In this document: one piece after another, positions 1 to 8,536 of the stretch
How positions within the stretch are numbered: the first letter of the stretch is position 1
Layout of the letters: each line of letters begins with the position of its first letter
DNA from: Flavobacterium sp. LHD-80
Lineage (GTDB): Bacteria; Bacteroidota; Bacteroidia; Flavobacteriales; Flavobacteriaceae
Assembly (NCBI RefSeq): GCF_030929605.1
Contig: NZ_JAVFVS010000002.1
Span: 124,001 to 188,000 of the forward strand
Length of the DNA stretch: 64,000 nucleotides
Direction: 5' to 3'
Program-made: the position numbers and the translations under genes
The notes under the pieces: generated by a model
Database searches by the model: none
Seen by the model: only the letters and a program-made list of their open reading frames with translations
Told to the model about the DNA's origin: nothing

Positions 1-525
1 GCTGATTCCATTATTGTAAAAACAGCGCATTCGTATCAAAGAATGCTCGATGAGGTTTCACTTTTCTTGCATTTGGTAGAAGATAAAAAAGAAGGAAAAG
101 ATAAAAAAGAAGGACATAAAAAGCTAAATTTACTGAATAACATTCTGTTTGATAAAAAAGTATTGATTGTTGATGATGATGTTCGAAATATTTATTCATT
201 GACAAAAGCTTTAGAAGTCTTCAAAATGAATATTATCACAGCTTTTGACGGAAATGAAGCCATCAAAATTCTGGGCGAAAATCCAGATACTGATATTGTT
301 TTATTAGATATGATGATGCCAAATATGGACGGTTATGAAACAGCCGAAAAAATAAGAGCAAATCCTAAATTCTTGAATTTGCCATTGATTGCCGTTACAG
401 CAAAAGCCATGACAGGAGACAGAGAAAAATGCATAAAAGCCGGAGCATCAGATTATATAACAAAACCGGTTGATGTTGATCAGCTGTTGTCGTTATTGCG
501 AGTTTGGCTGTATGATAAAGTTTAA
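1..525 (+). CDS. Hybrid sensor histidine kinase, C-terminal part (receiver domains)
   Basis: The reading frame is open from base 1, so this is the end of a longer protein that begins outside the window. The first ~25 residues (ADSIIVKTAHSY and following) look like the tail of one receiver domain. A Lys/Glu/Asp-rich linker follows (about bases 85-120), then a complete CheY-like receiver from about base 157. That receiver has the acidic pocket VDDD, the phospho-acceptor Asp in LLDMMMP (codon at 307), the Thr in AVTA and the conserved Lys in ITKPVD. This multi-receiver layout is typical of large HAMP/hybrid kinases that sit next to CheR/CheB genes. An ATG at 43 exists but is internal. The kinase assignment is inferred from context; only receiver sequence is visible. 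Confidence 0.8.
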   Translation, partial: ADSIIVKTAHSYQRMLDEVSLFLHLVEDKKEGKDKKEGHKKLNLLNNILFDKKVLIVDDDVRNIYSLTKALEVFKMNIITAFDGNEAIKILGENPDTDIVLLDMMMPNMDGYETAEKIRANPKFLNLPLIAVTAKAMTGDREKCIKAGASDYITKPVDVDQLLSLLRVWLYDKV

Positions 526-531
526 GAGTAA

Positions 532-606
532 AATGCCAGGAATTACACGAATTAACACAAATTCAAATTGGTAATTAATTAGTGAAAATTAGTGTAATTC
601 GTGGCA
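532..606. repeat. Inverted repeat, 'aattacacgaatt' type (family F)
   Basis: Imperfect inverted repeat with arms at about 535-558 and 582-605, reading gccaggaattacacgaatt and its near-complement ending in gtgtaattcgtggc. It lies between the kinase fragment and the receiver gene. The same architecture with other arm sequences recurs at 4826, 13428, 39120, 40316 and 53231. Confidence 0.7.
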
Positions 607-623
607 AAAAAATATAAGAGTTT

Positions 624-989
624 ATGAGTAAAAAACGACTTTTAATTGTAGATGACGATTCCAGAAATATCTTCGCATTGACGCATACTTTGCGCGTCAA
701 GTCATACGATTGTCTGTCATGTACGAGTGCTGAAGAAGCCATAAAGTTATTGAAATCTGATGAAAAGATTGACGCCGTTTTATTGGATATGATGATGCCC
801 GAAATGGATGGTTATGATGCAATTCCGTTAATAAAAGAGATTCCGTCTAGAGCCTCTATTTTTGTTATTGCGGTAACAGCGCAAGCTATGACGGGCGATA
901 AAGAAAAATGTTTAGAAGCTGGTGCAGATGATTATATTTCAAAACCAGTAGATGTTGATAAATTATTGCTGATTTTAAGCAAAATTTGA
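624..989 (+). CDS. Single-domain response regulator (CheY-like receiver)
   Basis: A 121-residue protein that is only a receiver domain. It has acidic residues D10-D12, phospho-acceptor D55 in LLDMMMP, T85 in AVTA and K107 in ISKPVD. It is closely similar to the receiver ending the preceding kinase (both share AMTGD.EKC..AGA.DYI.KPVDVD), which suggests tandem duplication or shuttling of phosphate from that kinase. No output domain is present, so it probably acts by protein-protein contact or as a phosphate shuttle. It is followed 19 bases later by cheR in the same direction, so co-transcription is likely. Confidence 0.9.
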   Translation: MSKKRLLIVDDDSRNIFALTHTLRVKSYDCLSCTSAEEAIKLLKSDEKIDAVLLDMMMPEMDGYDAIPLIKEIPSRASIFVIAVTAQAMTGDKEKCLEAGADDYISKPVDVDKLLLILSKI

Positions 990-1008
990 GTTAAAATTTG
1001 AAAGGAAT

Positions 1009-1818
1009 ATGATTGAGGATATTGAGTTAGAAACGCTAATCAATGAGGTTTTTGAGTACTATGGTTTTGATTTTGGAAGTTATTCAAAAGCGTCGCTAAA
1101 AAGGCGTGTAAACAGGATTTTTCATTTAGATGGTTTTACGCATTTTCATGAATTTCTTTCAAAAGTCCGTTCAGATCCAGAATATTATAAAAGAATGGTC
1201 GACGAAATCACGGTTAATGTAACCGAAATGTTTCGTGATCCTGCCTTTTATAGTGTTTTGAGAAATGAAATTTTACCACTTTTAGGAACAAAACCTTTTA
1301 TTAGATTATGGCACGCCGGATGCTCAACTGGCGAGGAAGTTTATTCTATGGCAATAATGCTAAAAGAGGCAGGTTTGCTTCATAAATCATTATTATATGC
1401 GACCGATATTAATGCGACCGTTTTAGAAACAGCTAAAAAAGGAATTTTTCCGCTTCGAATGATGAAAGAGTATTCACAAAATTATCGTGATGCAGGAGGC
1501 CAAGAAGATTTTTCAAGTTATTACACAGCAAATTACGGGATAGCAAAGTTTAACGGTGATTTGGCTGAAAAAATGGTTTTCTCACAGCACAATCTCGTTT
1601 CAGATACTTCCTTCAATGAATTTGATATGATTTTGTGCCGAAATGTTTTGATTTACTTTGATGCCGATCTACAAAAGCGCGTAATTAAGTTATTTGATGA
1701 AAGTTTAGCTGTTCTTGGTTTTTTGGCTTTGGGCACAAAGGAAACTATAAAATATTCTATTGGTCCAAATAAATACAAACAATTGGATAAAGATAAAATA
1801 TGGAGGAAATTAAAATAA
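1009..1818 (+). CDS. cheR: CheR-type protein-glutamate methyltransferase
   Basis: A 269-residue S-adenosylmethionine-dependent methyltransferase of the CheR family. The N-terminal helical domain (about 1-75) contains LKRRVNR, followed by TEMFRDP. The SAM-binding motif is WHAGCSTGEEVYS and the late motif is LCRNVLIYF. CheR proteins methylate glutamates of chemoreceptors. In non-flagellated Bacteroidota, CheR encoded beside hybrid kinases is thought to act on other signalling proteins. Its end overlaps the cheB start by 19 bases, indicating translational coupling. The real target cannot be read from the sequence. Confidence 0.93.
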   Translation: MIEDIELETLINEVFEYYGFDFGSYSKASLKRRVNRIFHLDGFTHFHEFLSKVRSDPEYYKRMVDEITVNVTEMFRDPAFYSVLRNEILPLLGTKPFIRLWHAGCSTGEEVYSMAIMLKEAGLLHKSLLYATDINATVLETAKKGIFPLRMMKEYSQNYRDAGGQEDFSSYYTANYGIAKFNGDLAEKMVFSQHNLVSDTSFNEFDMILCRNVLIYFDADLQKRVIKLFDESLAVLGFLALGTKETIKYSIGPNKYKQLDKDKIWRKLK

Positions 1819-2387
1819 TATCAGATTGTAAAGTAGTCATTATTGGAGGATCTGCAGGAAGTCTGAATGCTTTGATGATGATTTTGCCAGAGCTTATCAA
1901 ACTCAATGATTTTGCAATTGTCATTGTGCTTCACAGAAAAAGTACAGACGATCAAACTTTAGAAGATTTAATTACATTAAAAGCAAATATAAAAGTAAAG
2001 CCAGTTGAAGATAAAACACCGCTTTTGCCTGGATTTATCTATATAGCGCCCTCTAATTATCATTTATTATTTGAAAAAGAAGGAATTTTTGCTTTAGATA
2101 CTTCCGAAAAAATAAATTACAGCCGTCCGAGTATTGATGTTTCTTTTGAATCGGCGTCAGAGATTTATGGATCTTCTTTGATCGGAATTTTATTGTCAGG
2201 TTCAAATGCTGACGGAACAGAAGGTCTAAAAGCTATAAAAGCTGCGGGAGGAAAAATTGCAGTTCAAAATCCGCTTTCTGCAGAAATGCCTTTTATGCCT
2301 AATAATGCTATTTTGTATGCTGATCCTGATTTTGTTTTAAGTACGCAGGAAATACTTCATTTTATAGCATCAATAAATACCAAATAG
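1800..2387 (+). CDS. cheB: CheB-type protein-glutamate methylesterase (catalytic domain only)
   Basis: A 195-residue CheB esterase domain with the Ser-His-Asp triad visible as S18 in GGSAGS, H45 in VLHRKS and D138 in SNADGT. The N-terminal receiver domain of classical chemotaxis CheB is absent, so phospho-control would have to come from separate receivers such as the one at 624. The start codon lies inside the end of cheR. Together with the kinase fragment, the lone receiver and CheR this forms a four-gene signalling module. No MCP, CheA or CheW is in view. Confidence 0.92.
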   Translation: MEEIKIISDCKVVIIGGSAGSLNALMMILPELIKLNDFAIVIVLHRKSTDDQTLEDLITLKANIKVKPVEDKTPLLPGFIYIAPSNYHLLFEKEGIFALDTSEKINYSRPSIDVSFESASEIYGSSLIGILLSGSNADGTEGLKAIKAAGGKIAVQNPLSAEMPFMPNNAILYADPDFVLSTQEILHFIASINTK

Positions 2388-2420
2388 ACCAGAATCTGAG
2401 TTCGATTATTTTGTTTTTCT

Positions 2421-2594
2421 ATCCCGCTAGGGATTTAATATTGGTAGAAAAAAAAATATCCCAGTTTTATTTTGTCCCGTAGGGACTATATTATGCATAA
2501 ATCCAAATAAAAATGGCATTAAACATATAGTCCCTACGGGACAAATGGCTATCGGCAAAATTAATTTCTACCAATATTAAATCCCTAGCGGGAT
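2421..2594. repeat. Nested perfect inverted repeat (family C) between convergent genes
   Basis: The outer arms 2421-2450 and 2565-2594 are a perfect 30-base inverted repeat containing tcccgctagggatttaat. The inner arms 2473-2491 and 2525-2543 are a perfect 19-base inverted repeat containing gtcccgtagggactata. It sits in the 316-base gap (2388-2703) between cheB (+) and an outer-membrane protein gene (-), where it could act as a bidirectional transcription barrier. No protein is encoded. I see nothing else in the gap except the hairpin at 2667. Confidence 0.85.
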
Positions 2595-2666
2595 AAAAAA
2601 AAGTTTTTATAAATTTAATCAAATTTGATAGCCAGCTTGTAGGTATTATTTCCGTATTTACAGACA

Positions 2667-2693
2667 CCTACAAGGTTTTGGAAACCTTGCAGG
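2667..2693. terminator. Hairpin downstream of outer-membrane protein gene
   Basis: Arms cctacaaggttt and aaaccttgcagg (one mismatch) with a 3-base loop lie just past the stop of the minus-strand gene at 2704. An upstream cttgtaggt (about 2636) could pair alternatively with acctacaag. It is a possible terminator or a remnant of another palindromic repeat, without a long U tract. Confidence 0.4.
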
Positions 2694-2703
2694 AATTTAT
2701 ATC

Positions 2704-3480
2704 TTAATTTTTCGGTGCTGGTTTTTCATCTTCAGGAAGAATAATTTTATTCAGTTCCGCTTCTTTTTCTGCTTTTCGTTTAGCTGCTTTTCCTTTTCCA
2801 ATAGGGATTCCAGCCGTAATGTACCACGATCTGTTATACTGATTATTTGGTCCGTCACCTTTCATTACAGTTACAAGTCCATAGTAGTATTGAACAGTAA
2901 AATTAAGGCCGTTTCCAACATTTAAGTGATAACCAAGACCTGCAGCAAGTCCGGCGTCAATAACATGAATTTGATCGCGAATATTTCTTTTGTAGATAAC
3001 ATCATCTTTCTCGTATTCAGTTTTGAATTCATCAAATGCTTTGGCTAGCAAACCAAACTGTGGTCCGGCTTTTACATAAATATTGTTTTTGAACTGATAT
3101 TTAATTAAAATGGGAACATTAAAATAACGTATTTCACGATTTACGCTTCCGCCGGCAAAGGTATTGTCTAAATTTGCATCTCCCGTTGGATAGACCGGAA
3201 TTCCCTGCGCGCCCATAGGAGATTTTACGATTACGCCCGTATTAATCATCCAGGCCGGATTTTTTTTTGATCTAAGATCGAAATAAAATCCAAGATTAAA
3301 ACCCGGATTAGTTCCCGAAGAATCCATATTTGAAATAGTAGAAAAATTTACCCCGCCTTCCAAACCAAATTCTAAAAACTCAGAGTTAAGTTTATCTCCA
3401 AAAATTAAGGAAATTAAAACTTGCGAATAGGCAGAACTGACACAAAAGAAGGTAAAAACGATTAATATAATCTTTTTCAT
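2704..3480 (-). CDS. Outer-membrane beta-barrel protein (PorT-like)
   Basis: A 258-residue protein with a signal peptide (MKKIILIVFTFFCVSSAYS, then Q). The body of alternating aromatic/polar strands is typical of small Bacteroidota outer-membrane barrels, for example FGLEGGVNFS, FNVPILIKYQF, IYVKAGPQFG and SWYITAGIPIG. The C-terminus is a Lys/Glu/Pro-rich tail (GKAAKRKAEKEAEL...PAPKN) that probably lies in the periplasm. It starts 12 bases after the stop of the 3493-4614 gene, so both form one operon. The exact function is unknown; family placement is by sequence feel only. Confidence 0.7.
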   Translation of the reverse strand: MKKIILIVFTFFCVSSAYSQVLISLIFGDKLNSEFLEFGLEGGVNFSTISNMDSSGTNPGFNLGFYFDLRSKKNPAWMINTGVIVKSPMGAQGIPVYPTGDANLDNTFAGGSVNREIRYFNVPILIKYQFKNNIYVKAGPQFGLLAKAFDEFKTEYEKDDVIYKRNIRDQIHVIDAGLAAGLGYHLNVGNGLNFTVQYYYGLVTVMKGDGPNNQYNRSWYITAGIPIGKGKAAKRKAEKEAELNKIILPEDEKPAPKN

Positions 3481-3492
3481 AAAATGGATGTA

Positions 3493-4614
3493 TTACAGTC
3501 CAAAACGATATTGTAAACTGCCCAATACTTGAGTACGGCTTCCTAAAAAGCCACATTCTGCTCGAAACATAAAATGTCTGTTGAATTGATACTGCGATCC
3601 CACAATAAAGTTCCACATATCTTTTGGTCTTTTTTGAAGCGAATATTGAACAGATGAATCTGAGACTGTGCTCAATGCTCCGTCAAGAGTTGCCAAGAAT
3701 GTTCCTGCTCTATCTAAAGCTCTGTCAGCAGTATTGTGTTTGGCTATATTTACTGGATTTTTTTGTTCCGCTGGACTTAAACTATCCCACCAGTTATCTA
3801 CTTTTGTTTGGTTTTCCGCTACTTTTGCAAGACCACTGTCCACTTTAGCTTGAGCGTTGCTTAAATCGATGAAATCTGACAATGGTAAATCTCCATTAGT
3901 ATCTCCAGAAATATGCACTCTAAAAGCTCCAACCCAGACAGCTATATTTTTGTCTGGTTTATTGAATTTAAATGTTTTACCTAATCTTGGTCCAAAAATA
4001 TAAGAAAATGCAGGTTTATCAAGGGAACTAATGTCCGTCCAAGCCATGTTCATATCCAAAGCAAACCAGCCTCCGCCAATACCAATTGTAGGTGTCATAC
4101 CGATACCAAAAGTAGTGGCATCAAAATTTGCTTGAGTGCTGAAATTTGCAATTTCAGACCAATTGTTACTAGCATCCGGAACCCAGATACCAGCATTAAT
4201 TTTAGTTGAAGTATTGGCTTTTCCAAAAATTCCATAAATATTTAAAAACGGAAGCAGCCAAACATCAGGTCTAATGGTCAAAGCACCAGCTTCTACAGTT
4301 GATTTGTCAAATCGTACAATTTCATCTAAGTTATACTGAGGACCATGATTAAAACCAATATTTAAATCATTGATAACAATTTCAGATTCCTGCCAAAAAT
4401 AATTAACAGAAACTCCCGCAGAATAAGGAAGTTTGTATCCTTTTTGAGCTACTTTTTCTCCCCAGATAGGAAGAGCGTACGGATATTTTTCGACTTTAAG
4501 GCTGTCTTTTAATTCTTCATTTTTTTTCCCTACAATCTTGTCGGTGTAAACCTGCCCGAAAATTTGTATGCTAAATAATAATAAAAAGGCTGATATTAAT
4601 GTATTACATTTCAT
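3493..4614 (-). CDS. Outer-membrane transporter-like protein of unknown function
   Basis: A 373-residue protein with a signal peptide (ISAFLLLFSIQIFG, then Q) and strand-rich sequence ending in the aromatic C-terminus LQYRFGL expected of a membrane barrel. Residues about 245-320 (LSNAQAKVDSGLAKVAENQ and on) form an alanine/lysine-rich helical insertion that interrupts the barrel-like sequence. I do not recognise a named family with certainty. It is first in a two-gene operon with the PorT-like gene. Its 5' side (4615-4975) is shared with the divergent metal-efflux operon. Confidence 0.65.
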   Translation of the reverse strand: MKCNTLISAFLLLFSIQIFGQVYTDKIVGKKNEELKDSLKVEKYPYALPIWGEKVAQKGYKLPYSAGVSVNYFWQESEIVINDLNIGFNHGPQYNLDEIVRFDKSTVEAGALTIRPDVWLLPFLNIYGIFGKANTSTKINAGIWVPDASNNWSEIANFSTQANFDATTFGIGMTPTIGIGGGWFALDMNMAWTDISSLDKPAFSYIFGPRLGKTFKFNKPDKNIAVWVGAFRVHISGDTNGDLPLSDFIDLSNAQAKVDSGLAKVAENQTKVDNWWDSLSPAEQKNPVNIAKHNTADRALDRAGTFLATLDGALSTVSDSSVQYSLQKRPKDMWNFIVGSQYQFNRHFMFRAECGFLGSRTQVLGSLQYRFGL

Positions 4615-4825
4615 TGATTTGAGTGTTTTAATATTAATTAATAAACTGCGAAAAATAAATATGTACTAATAATTATGAGGGGTAATCTTTTTATTGAATT
4701 TGATTAGCGTAGGTTTTTAAAATTTAGTTTAAGGCTTAATAATGTGTTAATTAATGTTAAAGTTAACGAAATTTTCTTACCTCCGGCAAAATTTTTTTAG
4801 AAAGTATAATTTCTGTTAAAAATAG

Positions 4826-4903
4826 CACACAGATAACACGGATTAGACGGATTGTTCATAGTTATTAATATAAAAATCCGTTTAATCCGTTTAATCCGTG
4901 TTC
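4826..4903. repeat. Inverted repeat, 'cggattaaacggatt' type (family F)
   Basis: The 361-base gap 4615-4975 separates divergent genes. It holds this imperfect inverted repeat (cacagataacacggatt at 4827 and aatccgtttaatccgtgtt ending 4902). Downstream of it is a very AT-rich stretch that should carry the promoter of the metal operon; taattttac at 4963-4971 is a near match to the TAnnTTTG -7 box. No ORF is credible here. Confidence 0.65.
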
Positions 4904-4975
4904 CATTTATTCATCCTTACATTTATCTATATCAATTATTTATATTTATAAAAAATAAATAGTAATTTTACGAAC

Positions 4976-5299
4976 ATGAAATGGATTGCAGCCTTATTAT
5001 CAATTTATTTGATGGCACTTTCAAATATGCCTTGTGCAGATATGGAAGTGGATAGTGTTATGCATAAAACTGCTCAATTTTCTTCTGAAGCAAATCATTC
5101 TCATGACAAAGACAATGATTTATGTTCTCCATTTTGTGCCTGCAACTGCTGTGGAGCTCAGGTTTTGAGTTATCAGGCTCCTTTAAGTTTTGAGTTCTCT
5201 AAAACTTTCAACCAAATTTCGATTCAGTTACCCAATTATAATTCTGTTTTTGCTTCTAATTTCTACGGAAGCATTTGGCAACCCCCTCAAATAGCATAA
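4976..5299 (+). CDS. Small secreted His/Cys-rich protein (DUF6660-like) heading the metal-efflux operon
   Basis: A 107-residue protein with a hydrophobic signal segment (WIAALLSIYLMALSNMPC). It has a His/Asp cluster (EANHSHDKDND) and a Cys-rich motif (LCSPFCACNCCGA, about residues 50-62). This pattern matches the small DUF6660-type proteins seen next to CusA/CzcA pumps in Bacteroidota. It lies 96 bases upstream of czcA in the same direction. A periplasmic metal-binding or sensing role is inferred from its residues and position; no function is established by the sequence. Confidence 0.75.
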   Translation: MKWIAALLSIYLMALSNMPCADMEVDSVMHKTAQFSSEANHSHDKDNDLCSPFCACNCCGAQVLSYQAPLSFEFSKTFNQISIQLPNYNSVFASNFYGSIWQPPQIA

Positions 5300-5395
5300 T
5301 GATGCTCGGTTGAAACCGAGTTAGAGACATGTGGATTTTCCACAAATTTATCAGACAAATTATTGTCTAATTTCTCATGTCATTATATATTTCAA

Positions 5396-8300
5396 ATGCT
5401 AGATAAAATCATTCAATTTAGTATACGAAACAAATTCGTCATACTACTATTTACCCTTGTTTTAATAGCTTGGGGAAGCTATTCGCTTAAAAATTTACCG
5501 CTCGACGCACTGCCTGACGTTACTAATAATCAAGTTCAGATTATTACAACGGCACCAACTTTGGCAAGTCAGGAAGTTGAGCAATTAATAACATATCCGC
5601 TGGAACGAGCTGTAAAAACAGTTCCAGATATTATAGAACTTCGCAGTATTTCCCGTTTCGGATTATCAGTTGTTACCGTCGTTTTTGAAGATGATGTTGA
5701 CATTTATTGGGCGCGTGAACAAATTTTCCAGCGTTTAAAACAAGCCGAAGAAAATATTCCAGATTATGTTAATTCTCCCGAATTAGCGCCTATTACAACG
5801 GGTTTAGGCGAAATTTATCAATACGATGTTTATGCCAAAAAAGGGTACGAAAACAAATACAGCGCGATAGAATTAAGAACAATTCAAGATTGGATTATTA
5901 TTCCACAATTGCAAGGAATTAGGGGCGTTGCCGATGTGAGTACTTGGGGCGGAAAACTAAAACAATATGAAATTGCCGTTAACCCAAATATGCTGAACAG
6001 TCTCGGTGTAACCATCACCGAAATTTTTGATGCTTTAGAAAAAAACAATCAGAACACGGGTGGAGCCTATATTGAAAAAGATCAATACACTTATTTTATT
6101 CGCGGAGTCGGAATGGCAAAAGGCGTTAAAGATCTCGAAAATGTTGTTGTAAAAAACAGAAACGGTTCGCCAGTTTTAGTGCGTAATGTAGCGCAGGTTC
6201 GTGAAGGCGTTGCTCTTCGCTACGGCGCATCAACAAAAGATGGAAAAGGCGAAATTGTTTCTGGTTTGGTTTTGATGCTGAAAGGAGAGAACTCAAGCGC
6301 CGTAGTAGATCGAATTCATGAAAAAATGGCTCAGATTAATAAAAGTCTGCCCGAAGGTGTGGTCGCAGAAGCCTTTATTGATAGAGGAAAACTGGTTGAT
6401 AATTCGATAAAAACAGTAACTAAGAATTTATTAGAAGGCGCTTTAATTGTCATTTTTGTTCTGATTTTATTCTTAGGAAATCTTCGTGCTGGATTAATTG
6501 TAGCTTCTGTAATTCCGTTGGCAATGTTGTTTGCGGTTATTTTGATGAATGCTTTTGGCGTAAGCGGAAACTTGATGAGTCTTGGCGCAATAGATTTCGG
6601 AATCATTGTCGATGGCGCCGTTATTATTGTTGAAGCTACGATGCATCATCTGCAGAAAATAAAAAACAAAAAAGAGCTGACTCAAGAAGAAATGGATGAT
6701 GAAGTCTACAATTCGGCTTCAAAAATTAGAAACAGTGCGGCTTTCGGAGAAATCATTATTCTAATTGTTTATCTGCCAATTTTGGCTCTGATTGGAACAG
6801 AAGGAAAAATGTTCAAACCAATGGCAATGACAGTTGGTTTTGCTATTATTGGCGCGTTTGTTCTTTCGCTGACTTATATTCCAATGATGAGTGCTTTATT
6901 TCTTTCGAAGAAAACAGAACACAAAGAAAACTTTAGCGACCGAATGATAGCTTGGTTACAAAATCGGTACACACCTTTGTTGAATAAAGCTTTGGAGTTT
7001 AAAAAAGTGGTTCTTTCAATTGCTGTCGGATTATTTGCTTTGGCATTTATTATTTTCCAAAATATGGGAGGCGAATTTATTCCGACTATCGAAGAAGGAG
7101 ATTTGGCCATAAATGCAACAATCATGACAGGAAGTTCGCTTACGCAGATGGTAGAAACGACAACCAAATACGAACAGATTCTAAAAGCCAAATTTCCCGA
7201 AATTAAAACCATCGTAACCAAAATTGGAAGCGGTGAAATTCCAACCGATCCAATGCCGATTGAAAGCGGCGATTTGATTATTGTTTTGAAAGACAAAAAA
7301 GAATGGAAAGGCAAATACCATAATTGGGAAGAACTCGCCAATGCCATGAAAGAAGAAATGGAAGTGATTCCAGGTGCCAATATTGAGATTTCTCAGCCCA
7401 TTCAGATGCGTTTTAACGAATTAATGACTGGAAGTCGATCTGATATTGCGATTAAGATTTTTGGTGATGATTTAGAGATTCTAGATGCTAAGGCATCGGA
7501 ACTAATTTCAAAAATAAAAGGAATCGACGGAATTGGTGATTTAAAAGCCGACAAAGTTACCGGATTACCACAGATTACGGTTAAATACGATTACGATAAA
7601 ATTGCACTTTACGGACTCAATATTTCAGATATCAATCAAATTATCCGTTCGTCATTTGCGGGTGAAAGCGCTGGGAAAATTTATGACGAAAGTAAACGAT
7701 TTGATGTTGTCGTGCGAATGGATGAAAATAACCGTGCTGATATTACTGATGTCAGCAATTTGTTTATTCCGCTTCCAAACGGTCAGCAAGTACCGCTTTC
7801 TCAAGTGGCTTCTGTTGATTACGAACAAGGGCCGGTGCAGGTAATTCGCGAAGACGGAAAACGTAGAATTACTGTTGGTTTAAATGTCCGCGGACGTGAT
7901 ATTAAAAGTGTTGTCGAAGAAATTCAGGAAAAATTGGATAAAAACTTCAAACTTCCTGTGGGCTATTACGTTACATATGGCGGTCAGTTTGAGAATTTAA
8001 TTAAAGCTTCGGAAAGACTTTCAATTGCATTGCCAATTGCTTTAGGATTGATTTTGGTGCTGCTTTATTTTACTTTCAAAAGTGTCAAGCAAGCATTTTT
8101 GATTTTTACTGCAATTCCGTTGTCAGCAATCGGGGGCGTTTTTGCGCTTTCGCTGCGAGGAATGCCGTTTAGTATTTCGGCAGGAATTGGTTTTATTGCT
8201 TTATTCGGAATTGCCGTTTTAAACGGAATTGTACTGATTTCGTATTTCAATCAATTGAAAACAGAAGGAATTTCAAATCCGTTTCAACGAATTCTTATTG

Positions 8301-8536
8301 GAACCAAAACCAGATTACGTCCTGTTTTAATGACAGCAGCTGTAGCTTCGTTAGGATTTTTGCCAATGGCTTTATCAACAAGCGGTGGGGCAGAAGTACA
8401 GAAACCTTTAGCAACTGTAGTTATCGGCGGATTAGTCTCAGCGACTTTATTGACTTTAATCGTTTTGCCGATTTTGTATTTAATGTTAGAGAGATTTAAC
8501 CGCAAAGAGCGCAAAGATTTACGCGAAGAACGCTAA
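5396..8536 (+). CDS. czcA: CzcA-type heavy-metal efflux RND transporter
   Basis: A 1046-residue inner-membrane RND pump that moves metal ions outward using the proton gradient. The TM4 motif is DFGIIVDGAVIIVE with D400, D406 and E413. This matches the DFG...DGA...E signature of divalent-cation (Zn/Co/Ni) HME-RND pumps rather than the Cu/Ag type. I start at ATG 5396 (MLDKIIQFSIRNK, standard family start); a TTG 11 codons upstream adds only non-homologous sequence. The last ~12 residues (FNRKERKDLREER) and the stop codon are encoded by an interspersed repeat that spans the junction with the next gene. It forms an operon with the TolC-like and adaptor genes. Confidence 0.93.
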   Translation: MLDKIIQFSIRNKFVILLFTLVLIAWGSYSLKNLPLDALPDVTNNQVQIITTAPTLASQEVEQLITYPLERAVKTVPDIIELRSISRFGLSVVTVVFEDDVDIYWAREQIFQRLKQAEENIPDYVNSPELAPITTGLGEIYQYDVYAKKGYENKYSAIELRTIQDWIIIPQLQGIRGVADVSTWGGKLKQYEIAVNPNMLNSLGVTITEIFDALEKNNQNTGGAYIEKDQYTYFIRGVGMAKGVKDLENVVVKNRNGSPVLVRNVAQVREGVALRYGASTKDGKGEIVSGLVLMLKGENSSAVVDRIHEKMAQINKSLPEGVVAEAFIDRGKLVDNSIKTVTKNLLEGALIVIFVLILFLGNLRAGLIVASVIPLAMLFAVILMNAFGVSGNLMSLGAIDFGIIVDGAVIIVEATMHHLQKIKNKKELTQEEMDDEVYNSASKIRNSAAFGEIIILIVYLPILALIGTEGKMFKPMAMTVGFAIIGAFVLSLTYIPMMSALFLSKKTEHKENFSDRMIAWLQNRYTPLLNKALEFKKVVLSIAVGLFALAFIIFQNMGGEFIPTIEEGDLAINATIMTGSSLTQMVETTTKYEQILKAKFPEIKTIVTKIGSGEIPTDPMPIESGDLIIVLKDKKEWKGKYHNWEELANAMKEEMEVIPGANIEISQPIQMRFNELMTGSRSDIAIKIFGDDLEILDAKASELISKIKGIDGIGDLKADKVTGLPQITVKYDYDKIALYGLNISDINQIIRSSFAGESAGKIYDESKRFDVVVRMDENNRADITDVSNLFIPLPNGQQVPLSQVASVDYEQGPVQVIREDGKRRITVGLNVRGRDIKSVVEEIQEKLDKNFKLPVGYYVTYGGQFENLIKASERLSIALPIALGLILVLLYFTFKSVKQAFLIFTAIPLSAIGGVFALSLRGMPFSISAGIGFIALFGIAVLNGIVLISYFNQLKTEGISNPFQRILIGTKTRLRPVLMTAAVASLGFLPMALSTSGGAEVQKPLATVVIGGLVSATLLTLIVLPILYLMLERFNRKERKDLREER

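Noticed and set aside
2421..2594. CRISPR array or insertion sequence
   Set aside because: The repeats here are inverted, not regularly spaced direct repeats, and no transposase or Cas gene is present in the window.
5363..5395. TTG start giving an 11-residue longer CzcA
   Set aside because: The extension is not like the family N-terminus; MLDKIIQFSIRNK at 5396 is the standard start.
5396..8536. Calling the pump a Cu/Ag exporter (CusA)
   Set aside because: The TM4 motif DFG...DGA...E is the divalent-cation type, so a CzcA-like call fits better.
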